Program-made: the position numbers and the translations under genes
The notes under the pieces: generated by a model
The model's database searches: none
What the model was told of the DNA's origin: nothing
The model's input: only the letters and a program-made list of their open reading frames with translations
Shown here: positions 53,189-61,933 of the stretch, piece by piece
Numbering within the stretch: the stretch's first letter is position 1
Layout: every line of letters starts with the position of its first letter
Source: an uncultured Dehalococcoidia bacterium
GTDB taxonomy: Bacteria > Chloroflexota > Dehalococcoidia > Lucifugimonadales > JADFKI01
Assembly: GCA_958295865.1 (NCBI GenBank)
Contig: CATQHF010000004.1
Span: 505,506 to 569,505, forward strand
DNA length: 64,000 nt
Direction of reading: 5' to 3'

Positions 53189-53728
53189 TCAGCCGCCTTG
53201 CGCCAGCTCGCGCCTCAACTCGTCCAGTCTGGTTCGCGTGCTGCCGTCTATCACCTTGTCGCCGACGCGCGCCACGAAGCCGCCCAATATGTGCGACTCA
53301 ACCCGCGCCGTCGTCGTAATCTCTTTGCCCACGATGCCCTGAAGCATGTCCTCGATGCGCGCTTGCTGCCGGGCGTCCAGGGGGACGGCGGACACAATCT
53401 CGGCGCGCTCGATGCCGTTGTGGTCGTCCAGCATCCTTTGATACGCCTCTGCTATGCTCGCCACAAGCCGCGCGGAACTGCGGGACGCAAGCAGCGAGAT
53501 GAGGTTCAGCGCAAGCCTGCTGACTGAGTCGCCAAGCGACTCTTCAATCAGGCTCGTCTTCTGGCTCAGCGTCAGCTGCGGCGCGTCGAGGAAGTTGGCG
53601 AACTCGTCGTTTTCCATCGCGTCGGCGAGCAGCGCCAGGTCGTCGAGCCATCTGTCCAGCTCTGACCGTTCCAGCGCTATGGCGAAAACCGCCTGAGCGT
53701 ATCTGCGTGCGGAAGCGCCCTTTGCCAT
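53189..53728 (-). CDS. atpH: ATP synthase delta subunit
   Basis: A 179-residue protein: ARRYAQAVFAIALERSELDRWLDDLALLADA at the N-terminus and the conserved C-terminal LGGFVARVGDKVIDGSTRTRLDELRREL. It links F1 to the peripheral stalk. I use ATG 53728 (MAKGAS), which matches the family start. The 14 earlier codons overlap the spacer after atpF. Confidence 0.9.
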   Translation of the reverse strand: MAKGASARRYAQAVFAIALERSELDRWLDDLALLADAMENDEFANFLDAPQLTLSQKTSLIEESLGDSVSRLALNLISLLASRSSARLVASIAEAYQRMLDDHNGIERAEIVSAVPLDARQQARIEDMLQGIVGKEITTTARVESHILGGFVARVGDKVIDGSTRTRLDELRRELAQGG

Positions 53729-53811
53729 ACTACTCTTCTCATCCAACGCCGTCTGCGGGTGGATTGGCAATCAACATTACTCTGCCACCGACGACGGCAC
53801 ACTTCAATCTG

Positions 53812-54315
53812 CTAGTTGCGGCTTATCTGACTGTCGCTCTCTTCCAGTACGCGGTCGATGATTTCCTGATGCACCGACTGGTCGAGGGAACGCTCCACCA
53901 CACGCTCGGCAGCCGTTATCGCCAAGCCCGCGAACTCGGTGCGGAGCTGCTCGATAGCGGCGTCGCGCTCGCGCTGGATATTCGCCTCTGCCCTGGAACG
54001 CTCGGCCTCGATCTCCTGCCTGACCTTGGCGGTCTCTTCTTCGCGGAAGCGGTCGGCGACCTCTCTTGCCGAAGCGATGAGCTGCTGCCCCTCCGCGCGG
54101 GCGGCTTCGAGCTGCGCCTGCACCTCTTCCTGAGACGCCGCGGACTCCTGCCTAGCGAGTTCCGCCGCTTCAAGGCTCTCCCTGATTCGCTCCGAGCGTC
54201 GGTCGAGCATCTCCACGATGGGCCCGTACAGGAACTTCTTCAGCACGAAAAGCAGTACCAGGAAACTGATCAGATGCGTAACCAGTCCGGGTAGGTTAAT
54301 TCCCAAGGCTTCCAT
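53812..54315 (-). CDS. atpF: ATP synthase b subunit
   Basis: A 167-residue stalk subunit: one N-terminal membrane helix (LVTHLISFLVLLFVLKKFLY) followed by a long charged coiled coil (RIRESLEAAELARQESAASQEEV, ESLEAA pattern). AGAGGAGA precedes ATG 54315. Only one b-type gene is seen. Confidence 0.92.
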   Translation of the reverse strand: MEALGINLPGLVTHLISFLVLLFVLKKFLYGPIVEMLDRRSERIRESLEAAELARQESAASQEEVQAQLEAARAEGQQLIASAREVADRFREEETAKVRQEIEAERSRAEANIQRERDAAIEQLRTEFAGLAITAAERVVERSLDQSVHQEIIDRVLEESDSQISRN

Positions 54316-54382
54316 GCTTTCTCCTCTACTTCGGTCTCGACCCGGCGCGGGCATACACCCGCCCGGGCCGGAGAACGATACG

Positions 54383-54604
54383 CTATACGAACTTGATGAT
54401 GATTGCCACGACCAGCGCGTAGATGGCGATAGCCTCGGCGAACGCGATAGCCAGAATCATGTTCTGCTGAACCGCGCCGGCGGCATCGGGATTGCGCCCG
54501 ATGGACTCCATCGCCTTCGCAGCCAGCAGCCCAATGCCAATGCCGGGACCGATAGCGCCAAGACCTATCGCAAGCCCAGCGCCCAAACTCTGAAACTCAT
54601 CCAT
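54383..54604 (-). CDS. atpE: ATP synthase c subunit (rotor ring)
   Basis: A 73-residue two-helix proteolipid: glycine-rich first helix (LAIGLGAIGPGIGIGLLAAKA), the polar loop RNPDAAG, and the ion-carrying Glu57 in LAIAFAEAIAIYAL. The residues needed to coordinate Na+ are not apparent, so proton coupling is more likely. Confidence 0.93.
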   Translation of the reverse strand: MDEFQSLGAGLAIGLGAIGPGIGIGLLAAKAMESIGRNPDAAGAVQQNMILAIAFAEAIAIYALVVAIIIKFV

Positions 54605-54670
54605 TTTTCACTACTCCTTCACATAGTTTTCTGTGCACCCTGTACTTTTCAGGTACTGCACATTTCAAGA

Positions 54671-55744
54671 CTAATGATGCTCATCGCCGCCGTGCGCGGT
54701 CGTCGCCATCACCGCAAAGACCAGCGTGAGCATGGCGAAAATGAACCCCTGGATAGCCCCCACGAACAGCTCCAGCCCAAGGAACGGTATTATGCCGATG
54801 AGCGGGAACAGGAATGCCATCGCTATCAGCAGCACCTCGCCGGCAAAGATGTTGCCGAACAGACGAAAGGTGAAGCTGACGATTTTCGCAAACTCGCCTA
54901 TGCCTTCGAGTATCCCCACGAAAAACCCGATAGGGCCCTCTTTGAAGTTTATGAACTTGCCAAGATGTCCGAAGATGCCCAGCGTGGAGAAGCCCCAGAA
55001 ATGCACCATGACCATCGCTATCAGCGCAATGGACAGCGTGGTATTCACATCGGTGTTCGCGCTCCGCAGGAACGGCACAAGCAGTCCGGCTTGCTTGCCC
55101 TCGCCTGCGCTGTGCTGCTGCTCTTCCCACTCCGCGGCGGTGATGTCCTCGCCCAGCGAGCCGAAGCTCAGGTAGCCAAAGCCGCCCTCACCCTCGAACA
55201 CCTGCATGTGGATGTCGTTCAGGTTCACATGCGCGCCTGCCGCCTCCGCGGCTTCTTCCCTATGGTGGATAATCTCTTCCGGCGACTCTATCCTGCCGAT
55301 GGTGCCGAAGCCGGGCAGGATGCCAATCCAGTTGGAGAGCACTATGAACAGGAAGATGGTCATAATGAGGGGAAAGAAGCGTCGCGCTCTTTCAGCGCCC
55401 GCGATGCGCTCCGTAAGGTCGAGGAAGAACTCGATGACAACCTCGATGAGGTTCTGCATGCCGCGCGGCACTTCGCTCATGCGCCGCGTGGCGAAGAAAG
55501 AGATGACCAGCAGCGCGACGATGGTAATCCATGCCGTCACCATCGTGTTCGTGAGCTTGAAGCCGGGGAAGATGTCGCCCGCTATGACGGGTTCGGCGGG
55601 AATTTGAATATGCGCGAGCGGCGCGCTCAGAAAGCCAAGCCCGAACGCATTGCCCAACGCTCCGCCCAATAGACTGACCACGAACGCGATCAACGCGATT
55701 ATGAGTATTGCCAGCGTCTTAGGGTTGCTAAGCAGGCTCGACAC
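54671..55744 (-). CDS. atpB: ATP synthase a subunit, long form
   Basis: A 357-residue membrane subunit. The conserved SFTFRLFGNIFAGEVLL near residue 285 contains the essential Arg. About 250 residues is usual. The excess is mainly an acidic hydrophilic insertion at about residues 155-225 (EEIIHHREEAAEAAGAHVN..., EGEGGFGYLSFG), a trait seen in some Chloroflexi. It should form the ion half-channels next to the c ring. Confidence 0.92.
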   Translation of the reverse strand: MSSLLSNPKTLAILIIALIAFVVSLLGGALGNAFGLGFLSAPLAHIQIPAEPVIAGDIFPGFKLTNTMVTAWITIVALLVISFFATRRMSEVPRGMQNLIEVVIEFFLDLTERIAGAERARRFFPLIMTIFLFIVLSNWIGILPGFGTIGRIESPEEIIHHREEAAEAAGAHVNLNDIHMQVFEGEGGFGYLSFGSLGEDITAAEWEEQQHSAGEGKQAGLLVPFLRSANTDVNTTLSIALIAMVMVHFWGFSTLGIFGHLGKFINFKEGPIGFFVGILEGIGEFAKIVSFTFRLFGNIFAGEVLLIAMAFLFPLIGIIPFLGLELFVGAIQGFIFAMLTLVFAVMATTAHGGDEHH

Positions 55745-55751
55745 TATCCTT

Positions 55752-55988
55752 CTACCTTCGTTCAGTATCAGCGTCCGATTTCGCGGGAAGCGCCGCTAAA
55801 ATCATCCGAACCATTCCAACGACCGCGACCGCGATGCCAAGTCCAAGTCCCAGCAGTGTGAGCAGTGGACTCCATCCGAGCTGACGGTCAAGCAGAAAGC
55901 CGCCGTATGTCCCGCCTCCGATGCAGACGGCGACATACCATCCGATGCCCAGAAGCCGCAGCGCCATCGCTATTCTGTTGGCGTTCAA
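55752..55988 (-). CDS. AtpI/AtpZ-like ATP synthase assembly protein
   Basis: A 78-residue protein with two membrane helices (LLGIGWYVAVCIGGGTYGGFLLD and LLTLLGLGLGIAVAVVGMVRMIL) of the AtpZ/AtpI type, first gene of the atp operon. It starts at TTG 55988 with GGAGG eight bases upstream, only about 20 nt after the predicted transcription start. Its stop lies seven bases before atpB. Confidence 0.75.
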   Translation of the reverse strand: MNANRIAMALRLLGIGWYVAVCIGGGTYGGFLLDRQLGWSPLLTLLGLGLGIAVAVVGMVRMILAALPAKSDADTERR

Positions 55989-56007
55989 TCGCGCCGCCTC
56001 CGAGTGC

Positions 56008-56025
56008 TTGTGTAGTATATCACAA
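56008..56025 (-). promoter_or_regulatory. Rex operator over the atp promoter
   Basis: TTGTGTAGTATATCACAA, a perfect TTGTG-N8-CACAA site. It covers the -10 box of the atp promoter, so a bound repressor would block RNA polymerase. It is the second such site in the window besides the one at rex. Confidence 0.75.
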
Positions 56026-56043
56026 TCATTCCGCGAATGTAAA
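56014..56043 (-). promoter_or_regulatory. atp operon promoter
   Basis: On the minus strand TTTACA (56038-56043), 18 bp, TATACT (56014-56019). Transcription would start near 56007, about 20 nt before the first gene. Confidence 0.6.
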
Positions 56044-56087
56044 TTTTATGTTACACGGATATTCTCAGCGCGCGCTGATTATCAAAT

Positions 56088-56114
56088 CGTCATTCCTGCT
56101 TTCGCAGGAATCCG
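56088..56114. repeat. solo REP palindrome
   Basis: TCGTCATTCCTGCTTTCGCA followed by GGAATCC, in the gap between the atp promoter and the bifunctional nuclease gene. Confidence 0.6.
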
Positions 56115-56181
56115 GTGCGGTTGACACGCCGCCCAGATTGTAACACCAATAGTTGAGAATACCTGTACAAGCCATAAAGCA

Positions 56182-56211
56182 AACGACCCCGCCGATGTCA
56201 GCGGAGTCGTT
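56182..56211 (-). terminator. intrinsic terminator after the bifunctional nuclease gene
   Basis: On the minus strand AACGACTCCGC and GCGGGGTCGTT pair around TGACATCG, followed by TGCTTTAT. The T tract is weak. Confidence 0.55.
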
Positions 56212-56262
56212 ACAGCATTGATATTGACGCAATGTCTTGTGTATCCGTGTCAGCTCGCGCCG

Positions 56263-56817
56263 CTACCTGCGCGGCGCGTCGCCCTGCCCCAAGTCTTCGA
56301 GGTCGAGCGAACTGACAAAGCCCTCGAACGCGGACAGGCTCTTCATCTCTTCCTCGCTCACCGGGCGCGGCTGCCCCGTCTCTTCGTCCTCCGGCGTAAC
56401 CGCCTTGCCTGTCTCGGCGTCGAGCTGTATCGCCGCCTTCTCCACGACGGCGTTCTCAGCGAAGATAGGCGACTCGGTGCGGACGGCGAGCGCGATGGCG
56501 TCGCTTGGGCGCGAGTCCACCTCCATTGTGGAGCCGTTCGTCTGAAGCACAATCTTCGCGTAGAATGTGTCGTCGGAAAGGTCGGAGACCACAATCCTGT
56601 CAACGGTGGCGTCCAGCGAGGATATGACCTCGGACAGCAGGTCATGCGTGAGGGGCCTGGGAACATTGACATTCTGGAGCTTGAGAGCGATGGCGTCGGC
56701 TTCTGTCGGCCCAATCCATATTGGCAGGTACTTGTCGGTGTCCTTCACTCGAAGGATAACCACTCGCTGGTAGTTCATAAGACTGACCCGTATGCCATCA
56801 ATGACCAGTTCCAGCAT
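56263..56817 (-). CDS. bifunctional nuclease-family protein (DUF151)
   Basis: A 184-residue protein: VVILRVKDTDKYLPIWIGPTEADAIALKLQ at residues 14-43 is the family hallmark, with RPLTHDLL and SRPSDAIALAVR further on. The C-terminal 50 residues include an UVR-like acidic helix (SEEEMKSLSAFEGFVSSLD). Members have reported DNase/RNase activity. ATG 56817 is preceded by GGAGGGGG. Earlier starts are unlikely. Confidence 0.85.
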   Translation of the reverse strand: MLELVIDGIRVSLMNYQRVVILRVKDTDKYLPIWIGPTEADAIALKLQNVNVPRPLTHDLLSEVISSLDATVDRIVVSDLSDDTFYAKIVLQTNGSTMEVDSRPSDAIALAVRTESPIFAENAVVEKAAIQLDAETGKAVTPEDEETGQPRPVSEEEMKSLSAFEGFVSSLDLEDLGQGDAPRR

Positions 56818-56991
56818 AAGACCATCCCCCTCCAATAAGTCCGCTCCCGATGTGAACATATTGTAAGCACAAGCCATACGGGTGTCAACGCATGCAGGAC
56901 GCAAGTAACATTACATTTGAACCCTGTCAGTCGCTCAGCGCTTCCGCGCATGAACAGTCCCGGCAGCGAGTTTGAGGCGCAAGCGCGGCGC

Positions 56992-57195
56992 TTACCGCGC
57001 CGGCGTCGAGGGCTTGAACGGCTGCCCCTTCATGCGCCGGCCCAGCGCGGAGCGCGGCATAGTAACGCGGCGCGCGCAGCCTACGCAAACTATGCCGATG
57101 TCCGCGCCCACGCGCACGACGCGCCAGTCGAACTCGCCGCAGGGATGCCGCTTCTTCAAGCGCACCATGTCGCCGATCTCGAACGCCGTTACCAT
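56992..57195 (-). CDS. DUF951 family protein
   Basis: A 67-residue protein: FEIGDMVRLKKRHPCGEFDW, then RVGADIGIVCVGCARRVTMPR. Three cysteines (Cys in HPCG and the CVGC pair) make a likely zinc site. DUF951 proteins are small, OB-like and widespread in Gram-positive bacteria and Chloroflexi. Function is not established, though some contexts link them to translation. ATG 57195 fits the family start. Confidence 0.8.
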   Translation of the reverse strand: MVTAFEIGDMVRLKKRHPCGEFDWRVVRVGADIGIVCVGCARRVTMPRSALGRRMKGQPFKPSTPAR

Positions 57196-57302
57196 GCTTC
57201 GTCCTTGTGTCATTAAGCGAAACTGCCAAGACCGCGCTAAATTGCGTTCATCTTGGCAGCATCTATAATTTCCGATTAGGTAAATCCGTTTAGCCCGCGA
57301 GG

Positions 57303-58175
57303 TTAGACGGTGGCGGAAAGTTCAAGCTCCATTTTAACTTCGTGGTTGATTTCATCTCGTATCTTCAGCGCGGCTTGCCGTATCCGTTGACTCGCGGCTT
57401 CATCCAAAGAAAGTTTGCCGCTAGCGTCTTTGGCGGAATACATTATTTGGCGTGAAGCGTTTATCACGAACCCGCGTCCATCGCCATTCATGGCGCTGGA
57501 TACCGTCTGCCCAATGTCGCCGCCTTGCGCGCCCACGCCCGGAATCAGGAAAGGCATCTGCGGGCAAATCTCCCTTACTCGGCGAATCTCCCCCGGGTAA
57601 GTTGCGCCTACCACCAATCCAACATTATCGTTCCCGTTCCATTGAGTTTCTGCCAGTTCCGCGACATGCTCATACAAGAGTTTGCCCGATTCCAACCGCA
57701 AATCTTGAAGTTCCATGCCGCTTGGGTTGGAAGTTCTGCACAGGATGAACACGCCAAGTCCTTCATTGTCCAAGAACGGCTTCAAGGCGTCAGAACCCAT
57801 GTAAGGATTGACCGTTACGGCGTCAAAGCCGTAATCAAGGATGGTTTTAGCGTAGGCGTTGCCGCAAAGTCCGATGTCCCCCCTCTTTGCGTCCCCGATG
57901 ATAGGGACTGCGGGGCATCTGTCCTTTATGTGGGACAGGGTGGACTCCAAGACTTTATAGCCCTGATTGCCCAATGACTCGTAGATAGCCAAGTTCGGCT
58001 TGTACGCGCAAGCCAAATCCGCTGTTGCGTCTATCAGGACTTCATTGAGTTCGATTACCTTGTCATGTGAAATCAAATCCAAATCAGGATCCAAGCCGAC
58101 GCACAATCGGCTATCATTCAATTGATACGCATCTTCTAACTTCTGATTGAAGTTAGTCGCAGTTGCCGTTGCCAT
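57303..58175 (-). CDS. pyrF: orotidine 5'-phosphate decarboxylase, type 2
   Basis: A 290-residue enzyme: LCVGLDPDLDLI, ACAYKPNLAIYES, catalytic DAKRGDIG near residue 90, VTVNPYMGSDAL and FLIPGVGAQGGD. The length and motifs are those of the longer type 2 PyrF. It makes UMP, the last step of de novo pyrimidine synthesis. No other pyr gene is nearby. ATG 58175 (MATATATNFNQ) is taken as start. Confidence 0.9.
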   Translation of the reverse strand: MATATATNFNQKLEDAYQLNDSRLCVGLDPDLDLISHDKVIELNEVLIDATADLACAYKPNLAIYESLGNQGYKVLESTLSHIKDRCPAVPIIGDAKRGDIGLCGNAYAKTILDYGFDAVTVNPYMGSDALKPFLDNEGLGVFILCRTSNPSGMELQDLRLESGKLLYEHVAELAETQWNGNDNVGLVVGATYPGEIRRVREICPQMPFLIPGVGAQGGDIGQTVSSAMNGDGRGFVINASRQIMYSAKDASGKLSLDEAASQRIRQAALKIRDEINHEVKMELELSATV

Positions 58176-58395
58176 CTTAAATAAATCCTTATCCAACACA
58201 AGAAACACGCTCTATAATCAAAGATTTTCAAGCATGATAACCACGATATAATATAATTTTGCGGTTCTAATTACAATGAAAAGGCCCTTGCTACCAGGGC
58301 AATTGCATCTAAATCGTCATTATGCTCTGTTGGCGTGCAAAATCACATTTTGAGTCAAGAAAAGCCTCAAATCTAACTCGTTATGCCTTCCCTCT

Positions 58396-58490
58396 GTCAT
58401 TCCGAACGGAGTGAGGAATCTAAAGTTCCTGCCACCAACACGCCCGATATGACAACGATTTTAGACCCCTCACTCCGTTCGGGGTGACAA
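58396..58490. repeat. palindromic repeat, family C (copy 3, inverted)
   Basis: CTGTCATTCCGAACGGAGTG followed by AGGAATCTAAAG...GCCACCAACACGCC, ending CCTCACTCCGTTCGGGGTGA. It is inverted compared with the other two copies. After it come short reiterations of TTCGGGGTGACAA (58490-58555). The rest of the gap from pyrF to 58666 shows no gene. Confidence 0.75.
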
Positions 58491-58666
58491 TTGAAAGAGT
58501 TCGGGGCGGCAATCAAAAGGATTCGGGGTGACAAAAGAGTTCAGGGTGACCATCGAAAGCCCCCCGTTCTACTGAATGCTCCCCGTTCCGCTTGCGACCC
58601 GTATTGATATTGCCACCCTTTTCAGTTTAATATCACCACACACAGGCGACAAGCCCTTATCATATC

Positions 58667-58770
58667 CTGATAAACTTGCATTAGTCCCTTCCCCCATCAA
58701 GGGGGAAGGTTAGGATGAGGGCGAAAATGCTTGCCCATCGACGGCTAAACTGTACTAATGCAATTTTCTC
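58667..58770. repeat. MITE, family A (internally deleted copy)
   Basis: The right end (CTAATGCAATTTTCTC) is perfect, the left end is degenerate (AAACTTGCATTAGT), and about 60 bp of the middle is missing relative to the full copies. Confidence 0.7.
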
Positions 58771-58793
58771 ATATCCTTCCCATCTGTATATCC

Positions 58794-59510
58794 ATGTCAA
58801 ATCCAGACCTAGACCTAGACTACCACCTGGCATACATCTTCAACCGCATGGCAGAGCGCTACGGCTATCAGGAATGGTGGCCCGCCGACACGCCGTTCGA
58901 GATGATGGTTGGCGCGGTGCTCACGCAGGCGACGGCGTGGACGAATGTGGAGCGCGCTATCGCAAACCTCAAGGAAGCCGATTTGCTGTCGCCTGCCGCC
59001 ATACGCGGCATAGACACTCCGACGCTGGCGACGCTGATATATTCCAGCGGCTACTACAACGCCAAGGCAGCCACGCTCAAGGCGCTCGCGCAGTTTCTTG
59101 GCGACGCCTACGACGACAATATCGACGCGATGATATGGTACGCTGACGGCGCGCGGCTGCGAAAAGAGCTGCTGGGCTTGAAGGGCATCGGCGAGGAGAC
59201 GGCGGACGCCATCCTGCTATACGCGCTCGGCAAGCCCTCATTCGTCATAGACGCCTACACGCGCAGGCTCGCGCAGCGCCTCGGCATCGCGCCCAAGTCG
59301 AAGTCGTACTCCGCATATCAACGGCTGTTCATCGACCATCTGCCGCGTGACGATGAGATGTTCGCCGAATATCACGCGCTGATTGTGCAGCACAGCAAGC
59401 AAGCCTGCCGCAAAACGCCCGTGTGCAGAGGCTGCTGCCTGCGAATCCTCTGCCCCACAGGAAAAAATAGTACGGCGTCGAGGCGTCGAAGGGCAACTAC
59501 ACGCCCTTGA
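58794..59510 (+). CDS. endonuclease III / HhH-GPD DNA glycosylase
   Basis: A 238-residue DNA repair enzyme. The helix-hairpin-helix LKGIGEETADAILLYALGK and catalytic Asp in FVIDAYTRR are present, as is the C-terminal cluster loop C-x5-C-x2-C-x5-C (the canonical spacing begins x6). TPFEMMVGAVLTQATAW replaces the usual LLSAQTTD segment, like the endonuclease III-related subfamily of thermophiles. ATG 58794 avoids the frame extension into the MITE. It overlaps the convergent gene by 14 bp. Confidence 0.8.
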   Translation: MSNPDLDLDYHLAYIFNRMAERYGYQEWWPADTPFEMMVGAVLTQATAWTNVERAIANLKEADLLSPAAIRGIDTPTLATLIYSSGYYNAKAATLKALAQFLGDAYDDNIDAMIWYADGARLRKELLGLKGIGEETADAILLYALGKPSFVIDAYTRRLAQRLGIAPKSKSYSAYQRLFIDHLPRDDEMFAEYHALIVQHSKQACRKTPVCRGCCLRILCPTGKNSTASRRRRATTRP

Positions 59511-60336
59511 ACCGCTCGGTGAACTGCGCCGCCAACGCCTCATCTCCCGTCAGCGTGATACGCCCGCGCCGAACCGAACGCCGCAGCTGAAGCCTGCCAA
59601 AGCAGAACAGAATGTAGGTGTCGGCGTCGCATCCGAAGGTAACATCCGCCGGCGCGTCGTCCGAAGGCGCATGCTTGAAGTTGTCGCCATACACGGTTAC
59701 ATCGTATCCGCCATCCGCGTCGGTCAGGTCGAACCGATAGCGCACAGGGGCGTCGAGCGGCTCGCCCTTCTGAAAGCCTGAGCGCAGCCAGCGCCACACG
59801 AATTCCAGCATGAACGGCTTTGCGCGCTCGCTGAGCTTTGCGCTGCGGTCTATGGGATAGCGGATGTCCCAGGAATGCACCGCCAGCTCGGACGCGCGAA
59901 TGTCTATGAGACGATCGACGCTGATTACGAAATACGGATGCCAAGTGGGAAGCGCGTAGGCGTCCGCTTCCAGTTCCACAAGCAGCGTGTTGAACCGCTT
60001 GCAGCTCGCGTTGAAATCATAGAACAGGTCTTCATGGATGGCGTTTCGCGTTTCTACCAACCGCTCTACGCCCTGTTCGCGCGTGGACGGCGGCGTCCAG
60101 CCCATAGGCGGCTGCGTAACGCCCCTGACCGCGTTCGTGATGCTGAGACCGAATATGTTCGCGCCGAGAATCAGGTGCGTGATGACATCCGCAATCTTCC
60201 AGCCCTCGCAGGCGCTGGCATAGACATCCGGCTCGCGCCATATATTATCCGGCAGCGTGTGCAAGTACGCCGCGAGTTCATTCGACAAATCGCGCACAAG
60301 TTGGATGCGCTCCCTGACCTGCTCTATATCGCTCAT
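59497..60336 (-). CDS. DinB/maleylpyruvate isomerase-like (mycothiol-type) protein
   Basis: A 279-residue protein. The N-terminal four-helix part (VRDLSNELAAYLHTLPDNIW, CEGWKIADVITHLI) and the later ASELAVHSWDIRYPI match the maleylpyruvate-isomerase N-terminal domain, in which His residues bind metal. The C-terminal 80 residues resemble an SCP2-like domain (VTFGCDADTYILFCFGR). Members act as thiol-dependent transferases or isomerases. The cofactor here is unknown. Its start overlaps the HIT gene by four bases. Confidence 0.7.
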   Translation of the reverse strand: MSDIEQVRERIQLVRDLSNELAAYLHTLPDNIWREPDVYASACEGWKIADVITHLILGANIFGLSITNAVRGVTQPPMGWTPPSTREQGVERLVETRNAIHEDLFYDFNASCKRFNTLLVELEADAYALPTWHPYFVISVDRLIDIRASELAVHSWDIRYPIDRSAKLSERAKPFMLEFVWRWLRSGFQKGEPLDAPVRYRFDLTDADGGYDVTVYGDNFKHAPSDDAPADVTFGCDADTYILFCFGRLQLRRSVRRGRITLTGDEALAAQFTERFKGV

Positions 60337-60812
60337 AGTTCCGCCCTTATATGCGCCGCTATCTCATGTTCGGTATCGATGTCGACTTGTACCCGCTCGC
60401 GCAGTTGCGGCGAGTCGCCCTCCAGCGCGGCGATGTGCGGCGGGCCGTCGCCCCAGTCGCTCCCCTTGCGCCGCGGCACCACATGCATGTGAAAGTGCGG
60501 CACCTCTTGAAGGCTCGCGACGCCATTGTTCTGGTATAGCGTGATGCCGTCCGGCGCATACGCCGACACCAGCGCGGCAGCCACTCGGCGCGCCGCCCGC
60601 ATCACCGCGTCGGACTCCTCATCGGTCAGGTCAAGCAGCGTCGGAGCGTGGCGGCGCGGGATTACCAATACTTGCCCAATCTCAAACTGCCTGTGGTTCA
60701 CTATCGTGAGCGTTTGCGGCGTCTCTTCCACTAGCCCCTTGTCCACCCGTCCCGCCATCATCTCGCAGAACACGCAGGCATCCACCTGGGGAAGTTCAAA
60801 GAAAGCGCTCAT
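60333..60812 (-). CDS. HIT-family nucleotide hydrolase
   Basis: A 159-residue protein: CVFCEMMAGRVDKGLVEET near the start and the histidine triad HFHMHVVPR near residue 107. HIT proteins hydrolyse dinucleoside polyphosphates or AMP conjugates. A CxxC pair (VFCEMM region, Cys14/Cys17) may bind zinc. It lies 12 bp after gap and overlaps the next gene, so the three form one transcript. Confidence 0.85.
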   Translation of the reverse strand: MSAFFELPQVDACVFCEMMAGRVDKGLVEETPQTLTIVNHRQFEIGQVLVIPRRHAPTLLDLTDEESDAVMRAARRVAAALVSAYAPDGITLYQNNGVASLQEVPHFHMHVVPRRKGSDWGDGPPHIAALEGDSPQLRERVQVDIDTEHEIAAHIRAEL

Positions 60813-60824
60813 TAGCCCACCCGA

Positions 60825-61841
60825 TTACTCAATGCCCTTGTCCACCAGAAACGCCGCCAGGTCCGCGGTGCGGCAGCTGTATCCCCATTCGTTATCATAC
60901 CAGCCGACTACCTTGACCATGTTGCAGCCGACCGTCATCGTGGAAAGGGCGTCCAAGATGCAGCTATGCGGGTTCTTCACGATGTCGCTGCTCACCAGCG
61001 GGGCTTCGCTGTACTCCAGCACGCCGTTCAGCCCGTTGGCGGCGGCTTTCTTGAAGGCATCGTTCACTTCGTCGGAGGACGCGGGATGTTCCAGCGTCGC
61101 GACGAAGTCGGTCACCGAGCCGGCGGGCGTCGGAACGCGCATTGCCATGCCGTTCAGCCTGCCCTTGAGCTCCGGCAGCACGATGCCGACAGCTCTTGCC
61201 GCGCCCGTTGTGGTAGGGATGATGTTCACCGCGCCCGCGCGCGCGCGCCGCAAGTCCGAGTGTCCCCCGTCCAGCATCCTCTGGTCGTTTGTGTAGGCGT
61301 GAATGGTGGTCATCAACCCCTGCTCCACGCCGAAATTGTCGTTGAGCACCTTCGCCATTGGCGCGATGCAGTTAGTAGTGCAGGAGGCGTTGGACACGAT
61401 GTTGTGCTTCTGCGAGTCGTAGCGATGCTCGTTCACGCCCAGAACGAGGGTGATGTCCTCGTTTTGAGCCGCGGCGGAGATGATGACCTTCTTCGCGCCC
61501 GACTCGAGATGCTGCGCGCAGCTCCCCCCATTGGTGAACGCGCCCGTGCATTCGATCACGATGTCCACGCCCTCGTCTCCCCACGACAGGTTGGCGGGAT
61601 CGCGCTCCATAGAGGCGCTTATCTCATTCCCGTCTATGGCGATGCCCTTGTCGGTCGCTTCCACCGCGCCCGGATAGATGCCATAAGTGGAGTCGTACTT
61701 GAAAAGGTGCGCGTTGGTCTCCGCCGTATAGTTGCCGTTGATGGCGACAACCTCCAACTTGTCGGCATGACGCTCCATGATAGCCCGCAGCGCCTGTCTG
61801 CCGATGCGCCCGAAACCGTTGATGCCCACGCGAGTAGTCAT
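60825..61841 (-). CDS. gap: glyceraldehyde-3-phosphate dehydrogenase
   Basis: A 338-residue glycolytic enzyme: INGFGRIGRQALRAI NAD-binding start, catalytic SNASCTTNCIAPM near residue 155, and the WYDNEWGYSCR ending. ATG 61841 matches family starts; the 16 earlier codons are not conserved. It heads a run with HIT and the DinB-like gene. Confidence 0.95.
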   Translation of the reverse strand: MTTRVGINGFGRIGRQALRAIMERHADKLEVVAINGNYTAETNAHLFKYDSTYGIYPGAVEATDKGIAIDGNEISASMERDPANLSWGDEGVDIVIECTGAFTNGGSCAQHLESGAKKVIISAAAQNEDITLVLGVNEHRYDSQKHNIVSNASCTTNCIAPMAKVLNDNFGVEQGLMTTIHAYTNDQRMLDGGHSDLRRARAGAVNIIPTTTGAARAVGIVLPELKGRLNGMAMRVPTPAGSVTDFVATLEHPASSDEVNDAFKKAAANGLNGVLEYSEAPLVSSDIVKNPHSCILDALSTMTVGCNMVKVVGWYDNEWGYSCRTADLAAFLVDKGIE

Positions 61842-61933
61842 AGCGAGCGAACCCCCCTTCATGTGTGCATTCGGCCTACGTTTCACCATCTAATTATATC
61901 TTGTGCGATACACCGACTACAATTAAAGGCAAC

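Noticed and set aside
54218-55672. 484-codon open frame antisense to atpB/atpE/atpF
   Set aside because: Composition (His, Arg, Glu rich) and perfect overlap with three well-defined ATP synthase genes mark it as a shadow.
58758-58793. Upstream start of the endonuclease III-like gene
   Set aside because: The first 12 residues would be encoded by the end of a MITE. The internal ATG at 58794 matches the family better.
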